Assembly (NCBI RefSeq): GCF_000143415.4
Contig: NW_003314293.1
Coordinates: forward strand, 67,670-131,669
DNA length: 64,000 nt
Reading direction: 5' to 3'
From: Selaginella moellendorffii
Lineage: Eukaryota > Streptophyta > Lycopodiopsida > Selaginellales > Selaginellaceae
The translations under genes and the position numbers were made by a program. Numbering within the stretch: the first letter of the stretch is position 1; every line of letters starts with the position of its first letter. Shown here in pieces: positions 21,428-33,142 of the stretch. The notes below the pieces were generated by a model, which was not told where the DNA came from, ran no database searches, and saw nothing but the letters and a program-made list of their open reading frames with translations.

Positions 21428-24362
21428 ATGGAGCAGCATTCGTGGAAATATTTTCTTCTTCTCGGGGTCTTGCTCGTCTCGGCCGCGGCCGAGACGGATC
21501 CAGTCGACGCCGAGGCGCTGCAATCGTTCCAGAAGGGCTTGAGCAACGGGGAGATTCTCCAGTGGAGCGGCACCGATCCGTGCGGCGCGGCGTGGAAGCA
21601 CGTCCAGTGCCGGGGGAAATCCGTGACAGGGATCGATGTGGCGTTTCTGGGGCTCCAGGGGATCGTCTCGCCATCGCTCAACCGGCTCTCCAATCTCGAG
21701 TACCTCGGGATGCAAGGGAACGCTCTATCTGGATCCATGCCCTCGCTTGCCGGGATGGCCAACCTCAAGATCGCCTACTTCGACAACAACGATTTCTCCT
21801 CCATCCCGGGGGATTTCTTCGCAGGCCTCGAATCCCTCGCGGCGATCTACCTCGACAACAATCCTCTCAACGGCACGGCCGGATGGGAGCTCCCGGTGGA
21901 TATTTCGCACCTGGGAGCTCTCGCGAACCTCTCCCTCACGAACTCCAGCGTCGTGGGGAGCATCCCAGCGTTCCTGGGAGCGATGCCGCAGCTCAAGGTC
22001 TTGAATCTCGCCTACAATCGCCTCACCGGTGGGATCCCTCCCTCGTTTGTAAGTTCCAATCTCGTCCAGCTCCAGGCCAACAACATGCAAGGCCCGGTTC
22101 TCACAGGCCCGATCGACGCTGTGGGCGGCATGGGATCGCTCGTCCAGCTATGGCTCCAGGTGAACGAGATCGCTGGAACCATCCCACGGGGGCTGGGCAA
22201 CGCGCTCGCGCTCCAGGATCTCAAGCTCAACGACAATCGCCTCACAGGACCCATTCCAGCGAGCTTGGCAGAGCTTCCACTCGCGATCCTTTCAGTGGAC
22301 AACAACGAGCTCATCGGTGTTCTTCCGGCCTTCAAGCCCACGACCAAGGTCCTCGCTACTGGGAATAACTTCTGCCAGGCGGTCCCGGGGCTGCGATGCT
22401 CTCACGACGTGGAGACGCTGCTCGAGTTTATCGGGGAGTTTGGCTACCCGGCATCGATCGTCTCGTCGTGGAAGGGCGACGATCCCTGCCTCTGGACGGG
22501 GATCGTCTGTGACTCGGGGAAGCGGGTGTCGGTGATCGATCTCGCGGGGAGCCAGCTCGTGGGTCGGCTCTCTCCGGCGCTGGTGAATCTCACGGCGCTC
22601 ACGGTGCTGAGGCTCAACGGGAACAACATCAGTGGCGGCATTCCTCCGGTGCTCACCAGCATGAAATCGCTCCAGCAAGTCGACTTACACAACAATAACT
22701 TGTCTGGCGATCTTCCACAGTTCCCCGAGTCCGTGAAGACGAATTTCCAGGGGAATCCTTTGCTGCTCCAGAGCTTGCCACCCGTGACTTCTCCTCCAGT
22801 TACTCCTGCGCAGCCGTCTGGTTCTTCTGGCGGGGGTGGTGGTGCTAAGAACACGAACACCACGGTGGCGAACAATGCGACGGCGGCGGAGGTTTTGCCG
22901 AGGAGCCAGCACAATTCCGTGAAAGCTGGACTGATTGCGGGGCCAGTGGTGGGAGCGGTCTCTCTGCTCGCCATTGGGCTCGCGCTTTCCTTCCTGTTCT
23001 ACAAGAGGTCCGAGAAGCGGTTTGTGAGAGTCCAGGGCCCGACAATGGTGGTGCATCCGAGGGACTCAAGCTCCGAGGACATTGTGAAGATCATCGTTCC
23101 TGGCGGTGCCGGCAACAACGTGAACTCACGCAGCCTTGTGGAGACGGCGTCCGTCAACTCCAACGGGACCGACGTCCAAGTTGTGGAGGCTGGGAACCTG
23201 GTGATCTCGATCCACGTCCTGCGAAACGCTACGCGAAACTTTAGCGAGGAAACTGTTCTCGGCCGGGGAGGATTCGGAGCGGTGTACAGGGGGCAATTGG
23301 ACGACGGCACCAACATAGCTGTGAAGCGAATGGAGGCTTCGTCCGTGGTAAGCAGCAAGGGCGTCAGCGAGTTCCATGCCGAGATAGCTGTTCTAAGCAA
23401 GGTCAGGCACCGTCACCTGGTGGCTCTTCTCGGGTACTGCATCGACGGCAACGAGAAGCTTCTCGTGTACGAGTATCTCCCGCAGGGCGCACTGAGCCAC
23501 CATCTCTTCGAGTACCGGCGGATGAGACTCAAGCCTCTGGAGTGGAAGCGGCGGCTGGCGATTGCTCTGGACGTTGCCCGTGGGATGGAGTACCTCCACG
23601 GCCTGGCATACAAGAGTTTCATCCACCGGGACCTTAAGCCGTCGAACATCCTGCTGGACGATGATCTCCGCGCAAAGGTGGCGGACTTTGGCCTGGTGAA
23701 GCTGGCACCCGAGGGGAAATACTCGGTGGAGACGAGGCTGGCGGGGACGTTTGGCTACCTGGCCCCGGAGTACGCAGGTAAAAGGCAGGCTTTTGTTTGG
23801 ATTTCTTGCTTCTGATGACAAGTTGTTTGCAGTGACCGGGAGGGTGACAACCAAAGCCGATGTTTTCAGCTTCGGAGTGGTGCTCCTGGAGCTGATAAGC
23901 GGGCGGCGCGCGCTGGACGAGTCCCAGCCGGAGGAAAACATGCATCTGGTGACCTGGTACCGGCGGATAACGAGCTCCAGCAGCAAGGAGTCGCTGCTGC
24001 GGATCATCGACCCGGTGCTCGGGGTGGGCGACGTCTTCCACAGCGTGTACACGGTCTCGGAGCTGGCGCGTCACTGCACGGCACGGGAGCCGTATCAGCG
24101 CCCCGACATGGGCCACGCAGTGAGCGTGCTGTCGCCGCTGGTGGATCAGTGGAAGCCGGCGGACCAGGACGGGGAGGAGAGCGCGGGCATCGACCTGAGC
24201 TTGACGCTGCCGCAGGCGCTCAAAAAGTGGCAGGCGTACGAGGAGGACAGCAGCAGCGGCGCTGCGAGCCGGAGGATGCTGGACGACTACGACAGCCACG
24301 ACAGCTTGCCGACGAGGCCGGCGGGATTCGCCGAGGCTTTCACTGCCGCCGATGGGCGATGA
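21428..24362 (+). CDS. TMK-type leucine-rich repeat receptor-like kinase
   Basis: Two exons (21428-23777 and 23833-24362, 55-nt intron, phase 1) encode 959 residues, close to the length of plant TMK1. Order: signal peptide (WKYFLLLGVLLVSAAAE), a first LRR block with paired Cys (DPCGAAWKHVQC), a gap with FCQAVPGLRC, a second block (DPCLWTGIVCDSG) with further LRRs, a Pro/Ser/Gly stretch, a membrane helix (LIAGPVVGAVSLLAIGLALS), and a kinase with GRGGFGAVYRG, IAVKRM, HRDLKPSNILL, DFGLVKLAPEG and a final R in the CTAREPYQRPDM block. All catalytic residues are present. The two LRR blocks split by an island define the TMK family, which acts in auxin signalling at the plasma membrane. Confidence 0.93.
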
Positions 24363-25937
24363 TGGTCACAGGTTCGCTCGCTCTTCTTTCTTTACTTCTT
24401 TTTCTAGAGGACTTCTGGGAGGCCATCGCTGGGATCGAGATCACGAGCAGGGAAATCGAGATGGATGAGACGATCAATCAAAACCTCAGGGAAAACGCAG
24501 GAAAAAGAAGATCACAGGTCCCAAGCACGAGAGCTAAGGCTGACAGTGGAAGAGGGAGAATCATGGTTGGCTCTTCGGGCTCTCCCCGAGGTGGAGTAAA
24601 ATTCTCGCTCCCAAGGTAGTGTAAGTCTGCAAAGTGCTAGGAGTTTTATCTTTTTTTACCATCTCTTTATCCATCTTTTTTATTCTATGTGATCAACTAG
24701 CCATCTAAAGTATGAAAATGTATAGATGTTTGCTCTAAACAGTGGTCATCCAATCACCAGAAGATATATTTTAACTAAAGCTGTTTGGACAAGCCTCTAT
24801 CCTCTGCTCTTTTTTAGTATTGTGGATGTCAACATCCATCCAGGCAGCCAGCGATTGTCACGGACAAAGAACCCCTTCTTTTCAATTTTTTTGACGAGCT
24901 TTCCTTTGTCTCTGGCTCATGCCAGGACGTAAGCTAAGATTAACACGCTAAACTATAACAAGGACGCACAGAAACCATGGCCGCTGACTCCGCGACTAAG
25001 CTATCTATCAACCGAGAGCTTAGAGAAGAGAAGAAGAAGCTTAGTTCCAAACTAAGGACAAAGACGAGAAAACTCAACTCAAAAGCTGCCAAACTCCTTC
25101 GCTTAAGCGCGAGCGAGAGGCCCTCGGCTTGATCCAATCCGTCATTATTGGAAGAAGTTCCCAACAACGAAAAGGGCGAGCGGGACACTGCTTTCCAGCT
25201 TGGAACACACATACTACACACTCACTCACACAATGCATACACACACACAGAGACAGGCCCGCCAGTCCGGTCCAATCCATAAAAAGAAGCAGGGGAAAAG
25301 AGACCAAACACTACACTGGACTGCACCACTGCGAAGAACCAGCCCAGACGAAAAGAAGAGAAAAAAAGACAAAGAAATGCGCCTAAAAGAATTGAATGCT
25401 CGGACAGACCTGGCGGCTTCTGGATAGCGAGATTCGACGATGGGATATATTCTCCGAGCGTGATTAGCAAGAGGAAGAAAAGCGCGCTTCATAAAGTCCG
25501 GGAGTGGAATAAACTGGCTCTGTGGTGGCCCTGCCCTTGATAGGCTATCTTGTGCGTGATTGACGGGTTGACAAAGCGTCGCTCTGTGACAATCCAACAA
25601 ACAATGTATCGGCAAGGAATAGTAGAGAGGAACAAGCTACTTACCGCGAGCTGGCCTTGCGCAGAGCCAGCACGACGATGAAAGTTCTTCCAAGAAAATA
25701 AGGACACACTCGTCCCTACAAACATCTGTAGAGAAAACATTAAAAAGTTAGCTGGCAAACACAGCCATTGTTCGAATGTTGATGGATAGAGGCCCGGAAA
25801 ACATCCAGAACGCCAGTGTACCTGCAACTCGGAACAAAATGAGCGGACAGCCGTGCAGAGTGCTACATGCGATTCATAAAGGAAAAAGAGGAGTACCTCA
25901 CAGATTTACGTGACTAAGTTGGACGAGTCGAATCGCC
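24363..25937. other. Spacer between convergent genes, with CA-rich microsatellite
   Basis: About 1.6 kb between the TMK gene (+) and the OMA1-like gene (-). It must contain both 3' UTRs. A CA-rich stretch (CACACACACAGAGACAGG) lies near 25205-25258. Short open frames on both strands have no recognisable similarity. Confidence 0.5.
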
Positions 25938-27464
25938 CTACATGAGAAAGCCTGAACTCTCCCAGCCGCCTTGTTTTGACAGATAGATCCGTGTCGCCTC
26001 TTTGAGAGTCTGCGACTTCAAGAGCCCCTCTGCGCGAGTTCGACCTGACGGATGCGTGGAGATGTACTGGACATACTCGGGGAGTTTTTGCAGCTCTCCC
26101 AGCTTGAGATAAACTCCTGGAGCAATTCTGGGATCGTAGCCAGCCGCAGCCATGACTAGAGCTCCGATATGGTCGGCTTCAATCTCCATCCTAACGGGGA
26201 AATGTAAAAAGTGTTAAACAGAACTTAAACGAAACGGATTCTTACTTCCTAGAGAACGGAAGCCTCAGCAAGAGATCGGAAGCTGGACCGACGATGTTGG
26301 GAGCCTGGACAACGACTAGGAACAGCAACTCGATGAAACCAATGAAGATGCTTCGTGTAAGCATCTCTCCAGTGTGCCTGGCAATTGCGTGGCCAACCTG
26401 CACGAAATCGCACGATAAACAAACACCAAAACTTGAGAACCCGTGGGAGGAGAGGAGCTCACCTCATGTCCGAGGACCGTCGCTAGTTCCTCGTCGTGAG
26501 GAAACGCCTTCAAGAGCCCCGTGAAGACGATGATCTTACCACCCGGCAAGCATGCAGCGTTCACCACGTTGGCATCCACCACAACGATCTCCCACTTGAA
26601 GTGATCGACGTGCTGCGTTTGAGCCTTGCGTCCCTTTTCCTTGGCAGTCTTTCGGCAGTCCTCGACCCACACATCGTCCACCGCACTCTCGTTCTCACGG
26701 TACAGATCTTTCTCCCCAAGTTTCATAAAAAACGTTGGCTGTTCCACGTCCTCGGCTGGTCCTAGCACGTAATCTCGGCTCCTCGCGGAAGGCAGTTTCT
26801 TCGACACATCCGGAGTGTACTCCAGCTGATTTTTTCCAGTGGCATGAATCCCTTCCATCGCCGAGTTGATCGAGTTCTGAGCGATCCTGGCGACTCGAAC
26901 GACAGCCGGGTGGTAAGGTGGCAAGATCCTGTTCTGGAATTGTTTCTTCATCTAAGGAAAAAAACGAAGGATCATAGTTAGAGAACAAAGTAGAAGAAAG
27001 AATTCACTTACATTGTTGAAAGTTGTCTCGCCAAGCATCGCTTCCATCTGCGGGGATATGAGAACCAGATGCTTCCGGTTCGTGTATGGAACCACCTCCA
27101 AATGGGTGTAGTAGAAGTAAACCATGAAGCCACCGATGCAGCCAGCAACGAGAAGGAATTTCTGAGAGACACCACCTCCTGCATTGGCCCATCCTCTCAT
27201 CCCTCCCAGGCTCCTTTGCTCGAAATGCCGGACACCATATCGATCGACGTAGTAGGACCTCTGGCTGAGCTTTCTACAATCCAAGCCAGCGCTCTCGATG
27301 AAGAAACTCTTGGAAGAAAAATTCCTGCGCTGTAAGAGGCCATCTAGATAGGAATCGATGGCGCCGGACCGCGATCGCGGCTTGCCAGCGCTCGGCGATG
27401 GCGAAATGGAGCTGATCGCGAGCTTGCCGCCGAAGCGCGACCATACCTGGCGGATGATCCCCAT
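25938..27464 (-). CDS. OMA1-like M48 metalloendopeptidase
   Basis: Four exons join in frame: 27464-27012, 26951-26463, 26397-26246 and 26190-25938, giving 448 residues. The longer open frame upstream starts without ATG, so the ATG at 27464 is preferred; it yields a basic presequence (MGIIRQVWSRFGGKLAISS). Near residue 100-120 there is a membrane helix (FLLVAGCIGGFMVYFYY). The peptidase core has ELATVLGHE joined across an intron to VGHAIARH, making HExxH, and EIEADHIGALVMAAAGYDP supplies the third Zn ligand. In mitochondria, OMA1 is a stress-activated inner-membrane protease. The architecture (presequence, helix, M48 core, about 450 residues) fits plant OMA1. Confidence 0.9.
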
Positions 27465-27578
27465 CGCCGCCGGGCTCAAGAAATCGCCCTAAAATAGTTT
27501 TTGAAACGTAAGGAAATTAAAAGCTTTTGCGAATCGAACCGGTTAGTTCGCAGACCAAACAAAATGTAATAGCAACAT

Positions 27579-27649
27579 TGCACTGCCCGGGAATCGAACC
27601 CGGGTCTGTTCCGTGGCAGGGAACTATTCTACCACTAGACCAGCAGTGC
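27579..27649 (-). tRNA. tRNA-Gly(GCC)
   Basis: The minus strand reads GCACTGCTGGTCTAGTGG at the 5' end and closes with GCAGTGC plus A. The anticodon loop CTGCCAC gives GCC, and the T arm CCCGGGTTCGATTCCCGGG is perfect. The length of 71 bases is usual for tRNA-Gly. Confidence 0.96.
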
Positions 27650-27744
27650 TAGGAATGATAACCTATTCTCATGGAATTTTCTCGGGGTTATGGGTGAAGG
27701 TTAAGGGTTTAAGGTGGTTTAGGGTTCTATGCTTGTGGGGGTTT

Positions 27745-28833
27745 ATGGCTTCCAGGAGACTGGCAGCGGCTTTGCGATCTCACGCGCGGATCTTCGAGAA
27801 TGTGAGTGGATTCTCGTCTAATCACAGGGGATTCTTCTCGGCCAGCGCCAGAGAGCCAGCATTCTATCTCGATCGCGCAGGAGGGTTTTTTCTGTTCGTG
27901 CGGCATCACACCGATGGCGCTGTGACGCAGTCGGTGTTTAGCCCCTTCAAATCCGTGAGGCTGGGCAAGCAAAAGGGGCACCTGTGGCGGACGCGCAAGA
28001 CACTGTCGCGGGAGACGCAGCTGGTTGTGAGCGATCTGGTGAGGCACAAGAGCGAGCCGGAGAGGGTGAGCAGCATCATCAAGACCAAGGTGTCGCGGCT
28101 GCTCAAGCTCGATCTTTTTGGAGCGCTGCGGGAGCTCCAGCGGCAGCTAGAAGGCGAGCTCGCTCTCAAGGTGAGTATTTGCATTGTTCTTCCTTCTATC
28201 TTAGCTTGTTCTTCCTGGAACTTATCGATCGCTTCTCATTTTTTTCCCTTCTATCTTTTGAGCTTGTACTTCTTGATTGCTTCTCTGGTTTTTCTCTCCT
28301 ATCTTAAGTTTTTGAGCTTGTACTTCTTGATTGCTTCTCTGGTTTTTCTCTCCTATCTTAAGTTTTTGAGCTTGTTCTTCCTAGACTACTACTCGACCGA
28401 TCGCTCATTCTCATCACCTTTGACACTTCCTTCCCAGGTGTTCTACGAAATAAAAAAGGAGGAGTGGTACACGCCCGACATCCTGCAGTACGCAAAGATG
28501 CTGGGCTGCCTCGCCAAGGCAGGGCTGACATCGCAAGCCGAGAAGCTGTTCGAGGAGATGCAGAGCGTGGACGGGTTGGAGCCGGAGCTCAACACGTACA
28601 CGGAGTACCTGCGCTCGCTCATCTTCTCGAGGCAAGTGGACAAGGTCCATGCGACGGTGCGCGAGATGAAAGAGCAGGGGTGTCCGCCCGACTTGGTGGT
28701 GTACAAGGTGCTGTGGGTGGGGCTCAACGCGGTGCACAAGCCCAAGGACGCCGAGTTTTACAGGAATGAATTGCTCGAGGCCCAGACTCGCAGGCAGCAT
28801 GAGCGGCTGCCAGTGGAGGAGATTGAAGTGTAA
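27745..28833 (+). CDS. THA8-like short PPR protein
   Basis: Two exons (27745-28170 and 28438-28833) give 273 residues. The basic N-terminus (MASRRLAAALRSHARIF) suggests organelle import. The core RKTLSRETQLVVSDLVRHKS, KVSRLLKLDLFGALRELQRQ, ELALKVFYEIKKEEWYTPDI is the signature of the THA8/THA8-like family. These small PPR proteins help splice group II introns in plastids or act in mitochondria. The intron falls exactly at ELALK|VFYE. The intron is 267 nt and contains a direct duplication of about 54 bases. Which organelle is not decidable here. Confidence 0.85.
   Translation: MASRRLAAALRSHARIFENVSGFSSNHRGFFSASAREPAFYLDRAGGFFLFVRHHTDGAVTQSVFSPFKSVRLGKQKGHLWRTRKTLSRETQLVVSDLVRHKSEPERVSSIIKTKVSRLLKLDLFGALRELQRQLEGELALKVSICIVLPSILACSSWNLSIASHFFPFYLLSLYFLIASLVFLSYLKFLSLYFLIASLVFLSYLKFLSLFFLDYYSTDRSFSSPLTLPSQVFYEIKKEEWYTPDILQYAKMLGCLAKAGLTSQAEKLFEEMQSVDGLEPELNTYTEYLRSLIFSRQVDKVHATVREMKEQGCPPDLVVYKVLWVGLNAVHKPKDAEFYRNELLEAQTRRQHERLPVEEIEV
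28258..28368 (+). repeat. Direct duplication inside the THA8-like intron
   Basis: A unit beginning GAGCTTGTACTTCTTGATTG and continuing through GGTTTTTCTCTCCTATCTTA occurs twice in tandem with almost no change, with a third diverged copy before it (about 28204-28258) and a partial one after it. It lengthens the intron and looks recent. Confidence 0.8.
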
Positions 28834-29654
28834 GGGCACCCTGTAATTCGTAGAGTAAACTATAACTGAAGACAACCTTGTGACAACCAAAGTCAATCTG
28901 AGTCAACTGAAGACAACTAAACACAAACAAAAAACAAAGCAATCCATGCAAATGGCCTGAGAAAAATTAATCCAGCTTTCTTTGCTATAAAATATTCACT
29001 AGCATCTTCCTGGCTATGCAGCTTGTCTGAATAGCTGTCTGTGCAGGGGTGGCATTTTTTTTCCAATGTGTGATGATGCAAAGGAGTGTGCAATGCTCCT
29101 GGACACAAGTCCTAGGGACACATACTTCTGAGTCTCATGAGCTTGGTCAGGAATGAGAGGGATGAATCTCATGAGCTCGGTCACAAACGAGAGAAAGCTT
29201 CATTCTAGCTTCTCTCATTCATGTCATTCAGGATCATCTAGGTTGTGCCTGGAAGAAAGGTGTGCAAGAGAGCCCTGGGCACTACCACAGAGTTATTGAA
29301 GGTAAGCTTTTCTTTCTCTTAAAGCTGCTTCATTTATGCAATGTTCAGGTTTCCTGTGTTGGAGACCATTTGGGCTGTGACTGTGTAGGAGTTGGGGCAA
29401 GCCATGCAGTAAGTTTTTGTGTCCATGTTCATGACAAGCTGGGATGGTAGAGTTTCATATTGATGGACAAGGAAGCCATCATCTGCTCTGGACATTAGTA
29501 GTGCAGCCTGCAATGGATGCTAGGAGCCAGATTTCACATTCCAATTCATCAGTCTTGCATTGACATCTTCTTGAGAGAGTGGTTTGCACTAATCTTATGA
29601 CCATGAATAAACTTATGTTTGAGCAGCCAGTGCAATAAAGAAGTAGTGTTCTGT
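28834..29654. other. Non-coding stretch, no gene recognised
   Basis: No similarity was recognised. Repeated phrases such as CTCATGAGCTTGGTCAGGAATGAGAG / CTCATGAGCTCGGTCACAAACGAGAG (29135-29200) suggest repeat-derived DNA. Minus-strand pieces near 29450-29640 may belong to the copia remnant that follows. Confidence 0.4.
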
Positions 29655-29860
29655 TGGGGGATGGCACACGGCTTGGTATCCAGGGAGTCGGTAAATTCAA
29701 GCTCACTTTGGAAGATGGCAATGAAATAAGCTTCACAAACATTGAGAAAGTTTTTGATCAAGCTCACATTCCATCACCAAATAGTCAGGATCAAGCTTTA
29801 GTTCAACCATTTGACAACCAAGATCCAAATCAGATTCCATTAGTAAATAACAATGATTGA
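29655..29860 (+). pseudogene. Possible copia protease fragment
   Basis: The plus strand reads GDGTRLGIQGVGKFKLTLED followed by GNEISFTNIEKV. This resembles the GDG..L.V.G.G.V.L.L.DG..L.DV segment of copia protease/pre-integrase regions. Only about 30 residues support it, and the frame then runs into AT-rich sequence. Confidence 0.45.
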
Positions 29861-30780
29861 GTGGTTTATAGAATAAAGCAAAATTAACTTTTACAAATAA
29901 AAGGTGGTAATATATATATTTTACAACAATGACTGTTGGTAGTAGTTTCATTCCAGCTTGACGAGATTCTTGTGATGAAAAGTTGGAGGAACTCTTGTTG
30001 ACAACACGTTATATAACAATAGTATATTAATTCTTATTTTTTAGCTCTTTTATAGGTCTAATTTGTTTCCCACTGAGCACTATGGGTGTATTCATTGGCT
30101 TTTATAATAGATTGCTAACATCTTTCATAAAAGATAATATAAATATGGACATACAACACTAGTTTGACTTTTGGTGTTGAAAGATACAAAGGCCCTTGCT
30201 TCTAGTTATGGACTTCATTTTCTTCGACTTTCCAAATGATCTTTTAGATATTGATGGGAAAGTCAAGGATTGGAATTTTTTCACACCTAACCACATGTGT
30301 GATGCATTCATTTTGTTGGAAACACTTATGCTCAAAGTTGGCCATGTGTCTTCATCCTACTAAACAACCCCAATTAGATGTATGAACTTATGATATGTGT
30401 AATAAAAGTTTGTTTCAAGTTGTTCTTTTCTGGATACATCATGGATCCTATTATCATCGATAAAGCAAACCTAGAAAAGTGAGTAGGTATTTCATATCTT
30501 TATCTAATTTTTAAACTTTTTTATTTTCCAAGTTATGATATAGACTTATCATGCCTTCTGTAGAAACATGCATAACGGATTTCATGATAGCAATTGTGCA
30601 GCCCACATTTTGCCTTGGTACGACAATTTTACTAACATCATACCCAAACTTGTGGATGAGTAGATTTACAGTATGTTTCTTGATTATTAATTTCAAACTC
30701 CATCAGTAATGTAAGTGTTGCTTGAACTCCCCACCATATGGTGTTGTGATTGATTGCATAGCAAGTAGTGGTTTTATGGT
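29861..30780. other. AT-rich DNA without recognised genes
   Basis: Long AT-rich stretch with no open frame of note and no recognised motif. It precedes the TRIM-like element and supplies its left target-site copy (ATGGT at 30776-30780). Confidence 0.5.
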
Positions 30781-30940
30781 TGTAGCACATGTGATCATGG
30801 GATGAGATTTGGATATATTGTCACCGTAGATCCTTAAAACCTTGGGGGATAAATGGGGATAAAATAGCCATTAAGGGCTCTCTCATCAAGCAATTGCCCT
30901 TTTTCCAGTTGGCTTAAAGGGAGAGATAAAGTGTGCTACA
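30781..30940 (+). repeat. TRIM left LTR (160 bp)
   Basis: TGTAGCACATGTGATC at the start, AAAGTGTGCTACA at the end. The sequence is repeated at 31627-31788 and as a solo copy at 34053-34214. Confidence 0.85.
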
Positions 30941-31006
30941 GTTGGTATTAGAGTAAATAGCACGGGTTCGATTCCCATTGATTAGTGGCTACTTAAAAAT
31001 ATAATA

Positions 31007-31219
31007 TACCCTTGAGCAAGGTATATTCCTACCTCTAAATTTGAAATCGTATGTATTGGGCATCCATGCGTACGTCCTTCCTCTTATGTGGAGTATCCAT
31101 GGATGAAAGTATCCCTTGAGCAAGGTATATTCCTACCTCGAAATTTGAAATTGTATGTATTAGGCATCCATGCGTACGTCCTTCCTCTTATGTGGAGTAT
31201 CCATGGATAAAAGTATCCC
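31007..31219. repeat. Tandem duplication (~105 bp x 2) inside the TRIM element
   Basis: A unit from CCCTTGAGCAAGGTATATTC through GGAGTATCCATGGAT(G/A)AAAGTAT occurs twice head to tail with only a few substitutions. Confidence 0.85.
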
Positions 31220-31221
31220 TT

Positions 31222-31626
31222 GGCTCAATAGGGGTTGTTAGTCAATAGTCAATGAGGACATTGACATCTCTGGGGGGGTCTACGGACAAAGGTATCCACT
31301 ATGTATCCACCACTAGTTACCTCACATGGAATAGTTAGTTTACACAATAGAAGGATTGGTAGATTCAGTCCAGAAATGGAGGTGCTGATTCCCCTTGGCT
31401 CAATAAGGGTTGTTAATCAATAGTTAATGAGGACATTGACATCTCTGAGTAAGTGTAGTGCATGATCACCACTATGTATCCACCACTAGTTACCTCACAT
31501 GGAATAGCTAGTTTACACAATGGAAGGATTGGTAGATTCAGTCCAGAAATGGAGGTGCTGATTCCCCTTGGCTCAATAAGGGTTGTTAATCAATAGTTAA
31601 TGAGGACATTGACATCTCTGAGTAAG
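31222..31626. repeat. Tandem repeat (~172-bp period) with embedded LTR start
   Basis: The block GGCTCAATA(A/G)GGGTTGTTA..ATGAGGACATTGACATCTCTG occurs three times (near 31222, 31396 and 31568), separated by two copies of a block from CACTATGTATCCACCACTAG to GAGGTGCTGATTCCCC. In the second unit the sequence AGTAAG|TGTAGTGCATG appears, which is the internal/LTR junction followed at once by internal sequence again. Confidence 0.8.
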
Positions 31627-31788
31627 TGTAGCGCATGTGATCATGGGATGAAATTTGGATATACTGTCATTGTGGATCCTTAGAACCTTGGGGGATAAAT
31701 GGGGATAAAATAACCACTAAGGGCTTTTTCATCAAATAATTGCCCCTTTTCCAGTTGGTTTAAAGGAAGAGAGATAAAGTGTGTTACA
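31627..31788 (+). repeat. TRIM right LTR (162 bp)
   Basis: Starts TGTAGCGCATGTGATC, ends AAAGTGTGTTACA, and is followed by GTGGT, matching the left flank ATGGT in four of five positions. Confidence 0.85.
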
Positions 31789-32385
31789 GTGGTAAAGGCA
31801 ACACATGACTTTAGTAAGTTAGTGTTTACTATTGAAGAACATTATTTTTTCAAATGCTAGCTCAGAGGATTTCATGACCTGCCTCTAACCTCAAGGAGGT
31901 AAATTATATTTATTAAACTTTCAAAATATATTTAGTTTTATTTTATAGATCATGATCACCTGGAGTTTCTAAAATTTAAGGCTTTAGAAGTCTCCCCAAC
32001 TATGCAGATGCCATGGCTCAATAAATGCAAGATGGATTTTCCCTATAATACCAATATAGGAGAAGGCATAGATGAAATCAATATGCTGAGGTAGAAGAAA
32101 GTTAAATACATCCTTATGTGAAATGAAAAACCTATCATATATCAAATGTCAGTGATAATGTCAAATGTCAATAATAGTATCAGTGTTAGATATCATAATT
32201 GTAAATTGTCATTCTCATATGTCATTTTCACTTTGTAGCACTTGTGTGTTGCCATCTCCTTAAACAATTGTATATGATATGATAGCACCATCTAGAATAA
32301 AGTATATTACCTATAATTAATATTATTTTATTATATATATTTTCTTATAAATGGACAATTTTATAGTATAATAAAGTAATGCTAT
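31789..32385. other. AT-rich spacer
   Basis: No gene recognised. AT-rich sequence with short direct repeats (for example ATCAAATGTCAGTGATAATGTCAAATGTCAATAATAGT near 32137-32176). Confidence 0.5.
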
Positions 32386-32902
32386 TGCAAGAGACTAAAT
32401 TTTCCATTTTACTTTAATCACTTAACCACACCTCCAACCACTTAGAGGAGTTTCACTCACAACCTCCATAAGTTCTATTTTAAACTTGGGGCTTGTTAGC
32501 CTTGAGAATGACATCCATACCACTTAACTTTTGCACTTGGTCCAAGTGTTTCATATGTCCAATCCCATGACCGACACCCAAATGTATTATGATATATTAC
32601 CCAATTATGCTAAGGCCATGCTCATTCACCTTTGTCACACCAGTATTCCAACACCACCAAAATCATAGTCCCGTCTCTCAAAGACTAGGCCATCTATCCA
32701 CAAATGCTCATCCTAGATCCACTCTTTAGCATCCTTAGAATGTCCACAGACATGGGGAATAGCCTTCCCTAATATCCTTTTTTTAGTCTTTACCAAGTCT
32801 TTTTTTGTTCATAACCGGTGTTCGCCAACACTGCCACTGGATCAAGGCTCATAGGCCTGACCACTAAGTAGGAAGGGGTCCGTTGTCCGCAGTCCGACTC
32901 TC

Positions 32903-33142
32903 NNNNNNNNNNNNNNNNNNNNNNNNNNNNNNNNNNNNNNNNNNNNNNNNNNNNNNNNNNNNNNNNNNNNNNNNNNNNNNNNNNNNNNNNNNNNNNNNNN
33001 NNNNNNNNNNNNNNNNNNNNNNNNNNNNNNNNNNNNNNNNNNNNNNNNNNNNNNNNNNNNNNNNNNNNNNNNNNNNNNNNNNNNNNNNNNNNNNNNNNNN
33101 NNNNNNNNNNNNNNNNNNNNNNNNNNNNNNNNNNNNNNNNNN
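32903..33142. other. Assembly gap (240 N)
   Basis: A run of undetermined bases inside LTR copy A. Translated products crossing it are meaningless. A homologous LTR copy at 53854-55535 shows what kind of sequence belongs there. Confidence 0.99.

Larger units (their letters stand above)
30781..31788 (+). mobile_element. TRIM-like miniature LTR element (1008 bp)
   Basis: Two LTRs of about 160 bp (30781-30940 and 31627-31788) begin TGTAGC and end in GCTACA or GTTACA. Their ends are inverted repeats. Right after the left LTR, TTGGTATTAGAG matches a tRNA-iMet primer-binding site with one or two changes. Flanking pentamers are ATGGT (left) and GTGGT (right), a near-perfect target duplication. There is no coding capacity. 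The size and structure fit terminal-repeat retrotransposons in miniature. The internal part is made of two sets of tandem repeats. Confidence 0.82.

Noticed and set aside
21412-22974. Other-frame long ORFs over the receptor kinase
   Set aside because: GC-rich coding DNA gives open shadow frames. Only the TMK frame has recognisable domains.
25200-25615. Minus-strand frames near the CA-rich stretch
   Set aside because: Driven by the microsatellite and convergent 3' UTRs; no protein similarity.
30941-31000. GGTTCGATTCCC as a tRNA-type B box (SINE)
   Set aside because: It directly follows an LTR end and a TTGGTATTAGAG primer site, so the LTR-element reading explains it better. No A box was found at the right distance.
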